Below, piece after piece: positions 56,401 through 64,000 of a stretch of DNA of 64,000 nt; within the stretch, counting starts at the first letter, position 1, and each line of letters starts with the position of its first letter. Both the position numbers and the translations under genes were made by a program. The notes under the pieces were generated by a model, which was not told the DNA's origin, did not search any database, and was given only the letters and a program-made list of their open reading frames with translations. The stretch comes from Ephemerocybe angulata (lineage: Eukaryota; Basidiomycota; Agaricomycetes; Agaricales; Psathyrellaceae). The stretch covers positions 682,001-746,000 of the forward strand of contig JAACJK010000164.1 of assembly GCA_013368325.1 (NCBI GenBank), read 5' to 3'.

Positions 56401-57438
56401 ACGCGCGAGTGCACCGCGTTCATCCGTCGGAAAGACCATACAACGTAGGCGAAGAAGGCGCCGTATGCCGCGTATACCAGCGCTGAGATAGCAGACCATC
56501 CTGTGGGGGTATCCTGGTTGAGCTAGGGAAGGGGTTTATTAATAGGTTAGGATTCGTGATGAAGGAAGACATACATCAAGCGCAATAAGTTCTGGCTCTC
56601 GACTCTTGGGGGTAACTACCGCATTCATCGGTTTAGAGTCTTGGACAAGCTGCTCCCACTGTGCATGCTCTGCATTACCGAGGCATTCGGAATTCGGGAA
56701 GAAATAGGTCAAGGCAAGGAACGTGGCATAGTCAAGCTTCGCGGGGTGATCCCAAGACCCCCTTCCTGCCAACACCATGGGGGGAGAAACAGGTATGCCG
56801 GCTATAGTGACATTCTGAGAGTTGCCTAGGGTGTCGAGTATATTACTGTCCGAGAGAATGAGGTCCTTGTCGTAATTCCAAAATGCTAGGGGCGATAATA
56901 CGAAGCATGCCCCGTCGGGGCGTGTGAGGCATGGTGTATCTCCTGAATGGATTGATGCTTCCAAACGGCGTTCAAGCTCCAAGGTCGAGAAGAGAATGCG
57001 ATGATTGACTGCGCCGTCGTCTTCGCCCATGGGGCTCTGGATGAAGATACGTTCAACCCGGAGCGCGGTCCCTGCCCCGCACTTAGCGTATGTAACAGCG
57101 TCTTCATGTGTCCGGACCGAGTCATAGCCACTCCATAGGTTGACGAGATCCTTCTGAGCGTGGTGCGCGGTGAGTTCTACGGGCGGGTGGAATGCTCCGA
57201 GCACGGATGATAGCTTGGGTTCGGACGAGGAGTAGAGGGCGGGATAGAACAGGGACGTGATAACGACACAGGAAATCAATATGACACGAATCTGATGTGT
57301 TGCGCAGTGCCTGTGTCGATGAGAGGTATGAATGTGGCCTGGGACGGTGCAAAGGCCAACTCACAGTCCGAACTCGAAGAAGAAGCGCTGTCCGACGCTG
57401 CGAGCCCAATGCACGACTCTCGCCGGCTGTGAGAGCAT
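53408..57438 (-). CDS. SCP1 (SCAP): SCAP homologue (SREBP cleavage-activating protein, sterol-sensing domain plus WD region)
   Basis: ER sterol sensor that escorts the SREBP transcription factor for proteolytic activation; in fungi it serves sterol and hypoxia response. Seven exons (57438-57365, 57310-56575, 56522-56302, 56248-56194, 56145-55894, 55844-55668, 55615-53408) give 1,240 residues. A first membrane helix IRVILISCVVITSLFYPALY (about 32-51) is followed by a lumenal loop. The sterol-sensing domain (about 280-446) shows WSAISALVYAAYGAFFAYVV, VCHLIGLRITMVP, LLPIVIVFVGAENMFNLV and AVQQFCTFAIIVLVAHWFLA. Further helices lie near 506-515 and 602-625, and a WD-type beta-propeller fills about 660-1240 (VSVGLHNEIIVW, LIAVGSSSGLIAVW, VITVATEKGSVSLWDGLTGD). 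A 22-nt GT-AG segment before exon 7 was rejected in favour of a 52-nt intron (55667-55616). Confidence 0.85.
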
Positions 57439-57726
57439 AGTGGCACGGGCTACCGGGCGTGGACGGGAAGAGGAAGCTTGGGAGATGGTGGTGGTACAGA
57501 GTCAAGGATAAATAGGCCGGAGAATGATGCAGCTGAGATGGAGATTGTAGGACTATCCAGCCATCCCATCGAGAGAACCCAAAATCTCGCAGACGTCAAG
57601 CTAAAGCGTCCAGAGAGGTTCGGGCCTTCGTCTCCCACGCCTCACGTGAGCGCGCTTCCCTTTGGGGATGACGCCGTCCTGCAGAAACTTGTGCTGGCTT
57701 GGGGCGGAGTGCACTCAACTCTCGCC

Positions 57727-58899
57727 ATGGCCTTTGCTTTATCTCGCGCGACGGCGGCTGCCCTCAGAGGCTCGTCGACCAGGGGTAAGTCGCGTTGTTC
57801 CTGTAGAAATCAGCTCTGACCTCTCTGCAGCGCTGCACAAGTCCTCCGTTCGCTATGCGGTCACCAAGATGCAAATGCCCGCAATGTCACCAACGATGAC
57901 CGAGGGCGGAATTGCTTCATGGAAGAAACAAGAAGGGGAGGCATTTACTGCCGGTGATGTTCTTCTGGAAATTGTGCGTGGTCCTGGATCAAAAGGACGG
58001 AGTGCCGGTGCTTAACACATGGAATTCCCCTCCTATTTAACAGGAGACCGACAAGGCTACTATCGATGTAGAGGCCCAGGATGACGGTGTTGTTGGAAAG
58101 ATTCTGGTATGTCTCTCTCCAACCGTGACCGCGACTCGAACCCCACTGACGCACGCAGGTCCAAGACGGCGCCAAAAACGTCCCAGTTGGCAAGTTGATT
58201 GCCCTTCTCGCGGAAGAAGGCGACGATATCTCGAACCTCGAGATTCCCAAGGAGGACGCCGCTGCACCTGCAGAGAAGCAGCAATCTGCTCCCCCAACAA
58301 CATCCCCTCCGCCCCCTGAGGCTTCCTCCAAAGCCTCGTCGGATTCCTCAGCGTCCGCACCCCAGCCTGCCGTTGCGCATACCCTCCCGCCGCACTCCAA
58401 ACCCCTCTTCCCTTCCGTACACCGGCTCATCCTCGAGCATGGAATTCAAAATATTGACCAAATCAAGGGAACCGGAGTGCGAGGGATGTTGACCAAGGGT
58501 GATATCCTCACGCACCTCGGCAAGGCCTCGAGCCCCAACGGCACCTTCAAGCCTCCTCCTTCTCCCATCGCAGAAGGCAGGAAGGCCCTCGGTCCCAAGA
58601 AGGATGCACCCAAGGAGGTGAAGCCCCTTGATGGAGCCGCTCTGCGCCGCCTTATTGTCAACTCGATGCTCGAGACGTCGCTGAAGGCACGTAACCCAGC
58701 ACCAGGTGAGTTTTCTTTAGTCCGCAGGGGATACAGAAGGGCGTAACTAATGCGGACGATTGCAGACTACAAGGACGCGGATTTCGACTCTATCCTTGCG
58801 GACTACCTCCCCCCGTCGACGAAAGCATCAGCTCCCTCCGCCACCGTCGTGTCGACGCCGAAACCCGCCAAGAAGGACTTCCTTGACGGTCTCTACTAA
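57727..58899 (+). CDS. PDX1: PDX1, pyruvate dehydrogenase complex protein X (E3-binding protein)
   Basis: Mitochondrial subunit that anchors dihydrolipoamide dehydrogenase (E3) in the pyruvate dehydrogenase complex. Five exons (57727-57784, 57831-57973, 58044-58106, 58159-58705, 58766-58899) give 314 residues. A presequence rich in Ala, Arg and Ser leads into a lipoyl domain: [20 protein letters not shown], then [19 protein letters not shown] with the lipoyl-Lys at residue 71. A Pro/Ser/Ala linker is followed by a peripheral-subunit-binding domain ([35 protein letters not shown]). There is no acetyltransferase domain, which separates it from the E2 subunit. The end reads [19 protein letters not shown] and DFLDGLY. 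Confidence 0.88.
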
Positions 58900-59176
58900 C
58901 CACCTCACGCCTTGACATATCAGCATTGCTAGCCCTAGAGATACCTTAATAGATTTATATGCCAGAATCTATCTATGGTGTATTGGTTCGGAACGACTCG
59001 CGAATTTGAAGTTGAAAGCCGACAACTGTTCCGTATTGCATCCGATGTAAGGTTCCTGGTTTGCGACGCGTGAATTTACTTAGGGGAACGCGTGAACTGG
59101 GCGATCACAGACGCGTCTTCTCTTCGCCATCATTGTCTTGTCGATAACTCAACTTGCTCTTCTCCCTCACTCTATC
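58900..59176. other. intergenic with RAD1 promoter
   Basis: 277 nt between PDX1 and RAD1 on the same strand. It contains the three ACGCGT boxes listed separately. No coding frame is supported. Confidence 0.5.
59066..59116. promoter_or_regulatory. Three exact ACGCGT boxes upstream of RAD1
   Basis: ACGCGT occurs at 59066-59071, 59088-59093 and 59111-59116, all within 111 nt of the RAD1 start at 59177. ACGCGT is the MluI cell-cycle box recognised by MBF-type factors at DNA-replication and checkpoint genes in fungi. Three exact copies in 51 nt are unlikely by chance at this base composition. Confidence 0.6.
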
Positions 59177-60908
59177 ATGTCCCAGGATGAAAGGATTCCA
59201 GCAGTAGGCGCCCAGATTTCGATTGGATGGGCATCTTCACTAAGTTTCGACTCTAGGTCCTCACAGCATCGGTAGCAGATGTTCGTTACCTCGCGTCTCT
59301 CCTTCGCGGAGTGCATTTCTCGAATGTACGCGTCTTTTGCACTCTTTGGACGCATATATCAAAGCCAACTTGTCTTATCCTCGACCTTGCCTCCGACGAT
59401 GTCGTGTCCCCCGCAGATGGCCTCGGTAACACTGTCGAGGTCCGGGTTGACGATAACTGTCGAGGAGGCTCGGACCCTCGTGGGTGCGTACGCTTCTCCA
59501 CCAGCTCCTCACCAATTCTTAACCTCTCATATATCATGTCTCTAAACGTTAACCATAAAGGCTACGCATTCATCTTCGCGCAAGTCTTTGATGAGTTCGA
59601 ACTACACGCCTCGAAACCCAACAACCCAAAGCCCAATCGGCCTCGGCGCGCCACGAACGGAGACGCGGTCTCTGACGGCGGCTCAACAGAACCAGAATCA
59701 GACGAGGACGAGCCTGACGCTCCGACCGTCGAGGCAGCCTTCCAAATCAACCTGAACATCCTCATCGACTGCCTCAACATTTTCGGAACCGCAGGGCCGC
59801 TCCCCGCGCCCAGCACCGCCGCCAACAACTTCAAGCGGTGGAAGCGCGATGGGGAGGGCGACGACGACGGTGTCCATGGCGAAGATGGGAGGGCGAATGG
59901 CGGGAGGGGCAGGATAGATGCGTATCTAGCGGGCGGGGACGGGAAGCGCACGAGTATGCGCATGTCGTATGAGGGGGATGGGTACCCTTTGACTTTACTC
60001 ATTGCGGAGGATGCGAATGGGCCGACGACGACGTGCGAGATCACAACGTATCAGGTGGAGCCGCATATCGACCTTGAGTTCGATAGCGAAACAGTGTACG
60101 TCTGTCTGTTCACCTTCTCACCTTGGTCGCTGGGAGGAGCGGAGGAATCAAACTAATTCATTGTATGCGTTCAGAGTACTCAGGATCATCTTTAAAGTGA
60201 GTTAATCGTGCTCCGCTCCACCTATTTTCCCTATCTAACGCCAATCTCACTTTGTGCTCTATCCAACAGTCCTCTTGGCTTCGTGACGCACTGTCCGAGC
60301 TTGACCCCTCCTGCGAGAAGTTGACGTTCATAGCGAACCCATCGGTTGATGGTCCTCAACGTCCTCGGCTGAATTCGCAGCCTATGCTTCGCATCCAAGC
60401 GGATGGTACTCATGGCAGCACAGAGGTGCGATAACTTACATCCTTTCTATGAGAAGTCCCGGCTACTAAGGAGGGCTTGACCATTAGATGGACTTCCCCA
60501 ACGATAAGGAAGTGCTTGAAACCTTTGATTGCACGCAAAGAGTTAGCTTTAGGCAAGCCTCTACTTTTCCACGGCAGGCTGTTCGCCATACTAACTCTGC
60601 CTCTTTCAAGTTACCGATTCAGTCATATCGTCCGGACACTCCGAGCCTTGTCTAGCTCAACGAAGACTTCGCTGCGTATTGACGAGTCTGGGCTGCTCAG
60701 TCTGCAGTTCCTGATGCCCAAACCACAGAGTACAGGAGCTGACGGGTCCGACGGGTTTGTCGAATTTCGAGTGCGTCATCTCCCTTTCTTTCCTTCTTGC
60801 TTCAGCTTCCACTTTTCTGCCATGAAGATACGAGGTGCTATGGTTCAAGGACTAAAGCTCTTCTTTGTTTATTACAGTGCCTCGCGCTCGACGAGTAATT
60901 TTGCCGAG
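59177..60908 (+). CDS. RAD1: RAD1 (Rec1/Rad17), 9-1-1 checkpoint clamp subunit
   Basis: Subunit of the Rad9-Hus1-Rad1 sliding clamp that signals DNA damage. Nine exons (59177-59203, 59257-59325, 59417-59483, 59561-60095, 60175-60196, 60270-60425, 60488-60552, 60611-60770, 60888-60908) give 373 residues. Motifs in order: VLTASVADVRYLASLLRGVH, LSRSGLTITVEEARTLVGYA, FIFAQVFDEFEL, an acidic insertion, VEAAFQINLNILIDCLNIFG, RMSYEGDGYPLTLL, TYQVEPHIDLEFDSETVVLR, SSWLRDALSELDPSCEKLTF, RFSHIVRTLRALSSSTKTSL and IDESGLLSLQFLMP. The end is CLALDE. Intron 7 (60553-60610) starts with GC, not GT. This is not the nuclease Rad1/XPF of budding yeast naming. Confidence 0.87.
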
Positions 60909-60986
60909 CTACTAAGCACTCTGTGTGTCCTCCTCCGTGCCCCATCTATTCTACAACAGCTCTCCAGACCCTCGAAAACCCCACGC

Positions 60987-62069
60987 TTAAGCGAACTCCT
61001 CCACCGGTGGGCAGGAGGAAGAAAGGTTCGCAACGATCATCCTTCGGATGGCTGCTCCATCCAGCTGTAGAGACCTCGCGTTCAGAAGGCTATCATGCAA
61101 AAGACAAGTAGGCAAACGCACCTGGTTTTCTTCTGCTGTACGCCGCCCACTTTTAGGAAACGATAGAATGTCCGCAGCAGCCGACAGCGGCGGTTGCACC
61201 GTTGCTGGTGATGATGATGATGTGTTTACTGCACAGCTCGTAGCCGGGGTCATCGGAAGAACCTCCTTGGCAGTGAGCATGCTGGGCGACCGCGGCGCGT
61301 CGTCCAAAGTCAGAGGCGCGGGCCTGAGTACGGGGGACCTGGGACCCGTTGAGATACCGCGTGCCCCGAGCTGGGCGCTGCGGTGGCCGTAGCCCATGGC
61401 GTGCATCTCGAACAGTGATGGGGTTCTAGGCGACATTGTGGGCGTGCGTGGGGACATCATGGGACGGTTCGGGGAGGCGAGGGATGCGCTGGGTGGGTAG
61501 GGCGTTGGTGAGAAGGGCGGGGGTGTCGGCGCCAGGGATTGGGTTTGGATTGTTGCGAGCTCGGAGAGGTCCCGAGCGACGAGGGCGATGACGGCTTCGA
61601 CTGGGACGTGCGATGTGCCGTCTGGGGTCTGGGAAACGTGTGAGGAGTTGTTACACGTTGGAGAGGCGTGCTGAGCTTACCAGAATCTTGCCCAGGATAC
61701 CGGGGGCGGCAGCCTCGACGTCGACCATTCCAACTTCGTTTTCCTGGGAGGTGGTTACATCGGTTGAATATGAGCAGCTAGCTGCGGGTGGACGTACGAT
61801 TTGCAACAATACATCCCCGGCGACGAAAGAATCACCCTCCTTCATCTTCCAGCGGGTCACTGTGCCCTCCGTCATGAATGGCGACAGGGCAGGCATCATG
61901 ATTCCCTGCCTCTTCAAAGCATTGTGCATCCCTATTGCCCTGTGAGCACGACCAGCCTCATTCTCAAATATGTGAACGTACAGCGCCGCCTGAACAGATT
62001 GACACCTCGCGATTGGGCATGCGCTGCACGCTGAGTTTGGGCTGCAAGGTTAGATAGGGCGAGGGACAT
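60987..62069 (-). CDS. PDX1-like lipoyl-domain paralogue lacking the lipoylation lysine
   Basis: Five exons (62069-61982, 61931-61798, 61743-61681, 61628-61122, 61064-60987) give 289 residues. The N-terminus (MSLALSNLAAQTQRAAHAQS, then RGVNLFRRRW) looks like a mitochondrial presequence. A lipoyl-type fold follows: MMPALSPFMTEGTVTRWKMK, EGDSFVAGDVLLQIENEVG, MVDVEAAAPGILGKIL, TPDGTSHVPVEAVIALVARD. Aligned to PDX1 ([11 protein letters not shown]), this protein has ENEVGMVDVEA, so the lysine is Val78. There is no clear E3-binding domain; a Ser/Pro linker leads to LDGAAIRRMIVANL, which matches the end of PDX1 ([14 protein letters not shown]). Exon phases equal those of PDX1, supporting common ancestry. 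The intron 61121-61065 is inferred because its length is a multiple of three and could also be read through. Confidence 0.78.
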
Positions 62070-62560
62070 GGTTGAGATGTTGGCCAGCAACAGGTCTGAA
62101 GAAAAGGGCCTTATTGCCAGCGGCCATTTCTTATATACTCGTCTCCCGTCGTCGGCGCTTGCTTGGATCTATGGCGGTACGAGGGTGGGATGATGGTTGC
62201 CGGGATAGGGGCGCGATCAGATGCCGGACGGGATGCTCTGTTCCGCCCGGCCTGGACGATCACCGGAGCGCCACCGTGCGCGTCACGGTCTTCAACGTAA
62301 TAGTAGGCGCTCTGCCCTGACTTTTGCATTCCTTAGAAGTGCAAGTGGGTCTTTAACAGGTTCCACAAGTGAATGAGATCCACCAAACGACGGAGCACTA
62401 GCACGTGTAGGGAGGACAATGTCATGCATGACAAGAACATGCGTCATACCCCTGCGAGACGTCCGCCTCCCCGATCGCTGGCTAGAGGGTATATAATTCG
62501 CAGGGCGACGAGGGAGTCAGCCACTTTCCTCCTTCCCCACTCTTCTATCATACTAGCGTA
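62070..62560. promoter_or_regulatory. Divergent promoter of the PDX1-like gene and catalase copy B
   Basis: 490 nt between the two start codons. The last 102 nt (from 62459) belong to the catalase duplication and include a TATATAA box. The rest differs from the sequence upstream of copy A. A CACGTG-type ACGTG lies near 62403. Confidence 0.45.
62490..62496 (+). promoter_or_regulatory. TATA box of catalase copy B
   Basis: TATATAA lies 71 nt upstream of the copy B start codon. The aligned site in copy A reads TATGTAA. Confidence 0.5.
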
Positions 62561-64000
62561 ATGACCTCTCTCGCCACCCAAGCAAAAGAAGCCATGGCCA
62601 ACCTTCTCCCCGACGACCCCAAGATCAAGGATCTCAAGGGCAACATGGTACATCCGACGTCGAGCTCGCAGATGACGACCGACCATGGCGTGAAGATTTC
62701 AGACACTGACCATTGGTGAGTATACTGTTCTAAGGCGAGGCGAGCTTTCATGACGTCGAGTTAGGTTGACTGCGTCGAATGGCTCTAACCCTGGACCCAA
62801 CCTGCTCGAAGACCAAATCGCCCGAGAGAAGATTACGAGGTTCGACCATGAGCGGATTCCCGAGCGTGTTGTCCATGCCCGTGGCACTGGGGCTCATGGA
62901 TACTTCCGAGTTTTCGACGACCGCGCGTCCAAGTATACCTTCGCACCCACTCTCACCGACCCTTCCCGAACCACGCCCATCTTCATTCGCTTCAGTACCG
63001 TTCAAGGCTCCAAGGGCAGTGCCGTGAGTGACCCACGTACCCCTTCAACTTAGGCGGGACGAACTAATAAGATGATAGGACACTGTCCGTGATGTTCGAG
63101 GATTTGCCATGAAGATGTACACCCCCGAGGGTAACTGGGATATTGTTGGCAACAACATGCCGGTCTTCTTCATCCAAGACGCTATCAACTTCCCTGACTT
63201 CGTCCACGCCGTGAAGCCGGAGCCTCAGAACGAGGTCCCTCAGGGCCAGACTGCTCATAACAACTTCTGGGACTTCGTTGGGCTGCGACCTGAAGCCGCC
63301 CATATGGTTATGTGGGCTATGTCTGACAGAGCCATTCCTCGGTCATTCCGCATGATGCAAGGCTTTGGGGTGAACACTTTCACCCTGATTAACGCCAAGG
63401 GCGAGCGTCACTTTGTCAAGTTCCATTATATCCCCGAGCTCGGTGTTCACAGCTTGTTCTGGGATGAGGCTTTGAAGCTCGCTGGCCAGGATCCTGGTAT
63501 GTTCTCGCTGCCGTTCCCGCCTTTAATACAATGCTTACTCTTTACTACAGACTTCCATCGTAAGGATTTGGAAGAGGCTATCAAGTCTGGTTGCCCTCCC
63601 AAGTGGACTTTCGCCATTCAGGTCATTGCCGAGAAGGACGAGCACAACTTCGACTTCGACATTCTAGACGCGACCAAGGTCTGGCCTCAGGATCTCGTCC
63701 CTCTTATGCCTATCGGCGAATTCGTGCTTAACAAGTGTGTGGACGAGTTCTTCCCCGAGACCGAGCAAGCCGCTTTCTGCACGAGCCATGTCGTTCCTGG
63801 CATTGGCTTCAGCAACGACCCTCTCTTGCAAGGCAGGAATTTCTCGTACTTCGATACTCAGATCTCTCGTCTCGGTGTTAACTGGGAGCAGGTACGGCGT
63901 TGTGGGTCGACATCTGTTCGAATTTAGACTGACTTGGACCTTACAGCTCCCTATCAATCGCCCTGTTTGCCCGGTCTTCAACCACCACCGTGACGGAGCC
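62561..64000 (+). CDS. Large-subunit catalase, copy B, 5' part
   Basis: Exons 62561-62715, 62765-63023, 63079-63496, 63551-63891 and the start of exon 5 at 63947 are visible; the C-terminal DJ-1-like domain lies outside. About 409 residues can be read. The distal His89 ([14 protein letters not shown]), distal Asn163 ([12 protein letters not shown]) and proximal Tyr377 (RNFSYFDTQ) are all present, so the active site looks complete, unlike copy A. Other differences from copy A include [16 protein letters not shown] against [16 protein letters not shown] at the start, and DRAIPRS against DRTIPRS. The frame is intact to the window end. Confidence 0.93.

Larger units (their letters stand above)
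62459..64000 (+). repeat. Catalase duplication, copy B (continues beyond the window)
   Basis: Aligns with 48497 onward in the same orientation, with exon sizes identical in exons 1-4 and near-identical introns; for example the third intron of both copies is 54 nt and differs at only a couple of bases. The similarity still holds at position 64000. Confidence 0.85.

Noticed and set aside
1..64000. CRISPR array, prophage, insertion sequence or bacterial operon
   Set aside because: No regularly spaced repeats, transposase motifs, terminal inverted repeats or intronless co-directional gene strings were seen; spliceosomal introns throughout show a eukaryotic nuclear genome.

Overview
The window reads as nuclear DNA of a filamentous basidiomycete, most likely an agaricomycete (mushroom-forming fungus). 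The signs are: genes packed on both strands; many short introns of about 45-60 nt with GTRNGT donors; several exons of 11-33 nt; a trehalose phosphorylase of the basidiomycete type; two small proteins resembling the DUF6593 family; and a large-subunit catalase. All gene models below were built by hand from reading frame, splice-site phase and remembered family motifs. No database search was possible.

Layout, left to right. 0-6 kb: a partial EI24-like membrane protein (-), linker histone H1 (-), a predicted MZM1/RF-1 fusion gene (+) and cyclase-associated protein CAP/Srv2 (+). 6-14 kb: a divergent TFIIB-type zinc-ribbon/cyclin protein (-), trehalose phosphorylase (+) and a UBE2L3-like E2 enzyme (+). 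14-24 kb: a 1,678-residue Ser/Pro-rich protein not recognised (+), a DUF6593-like protein (-), a BTB/POZ protein (-) and N-terminal glutamine amidohydrolase NTAQ1 (-). 24-27.5 kb is gene-poor, with one small hypothetical gene. 27.5-38.6 kb: ATP12 (-), mismatch-repair MSH3 (+), nucleolar POL5/DNA polymerase phi (-) and a hypothetical protein (-). 38.9-46 kb: COMPASS subunit BRE2/ASH2 (+), mitochondrial NCA2 (+) and a quinone-reductase-like dehydrogenase with an in-frame stop (-). 46.5-64 kb: an F-box protein (+), catalase copy A (+), a small membrane protein (-), a second DUF6593-like protein (-), a SCAP homologue (-), PDX1 (+), checkpoint clamp subunit RAD1 (+), a PDX1-like paralogue without the lipoyl lysine (-), and catalase copy B (+, cut by the window end).

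Most genes are housekeeping genes without operon logic, but some themes recur. Five genes serve mitochondria: the MZM1/RF-1 fusion, ATP12, NCA2, PDX1 and its paralogue. H1, MSH3, RAD1, BRE2 and POL5 serve chromatin, replication, repair and rDNA. The upstream regions of H1/MZM1, MSH3/ATP12 and especially RAD1 carry ACGCG(T) cores like MBF sites, which would fit S-phase control.

The most notable points are: the predicted LYR-RF1 fusion, which may be switched by retention of one intron; the catalase duplication, where copy A has Ile in place of the distal-pocket Asn and a one-base change in a TATA-like box; the lipoyl-domain paralogue that has lost its lipoylation lysine; and the dehydrogenase gene interrupted by one TAG codon.
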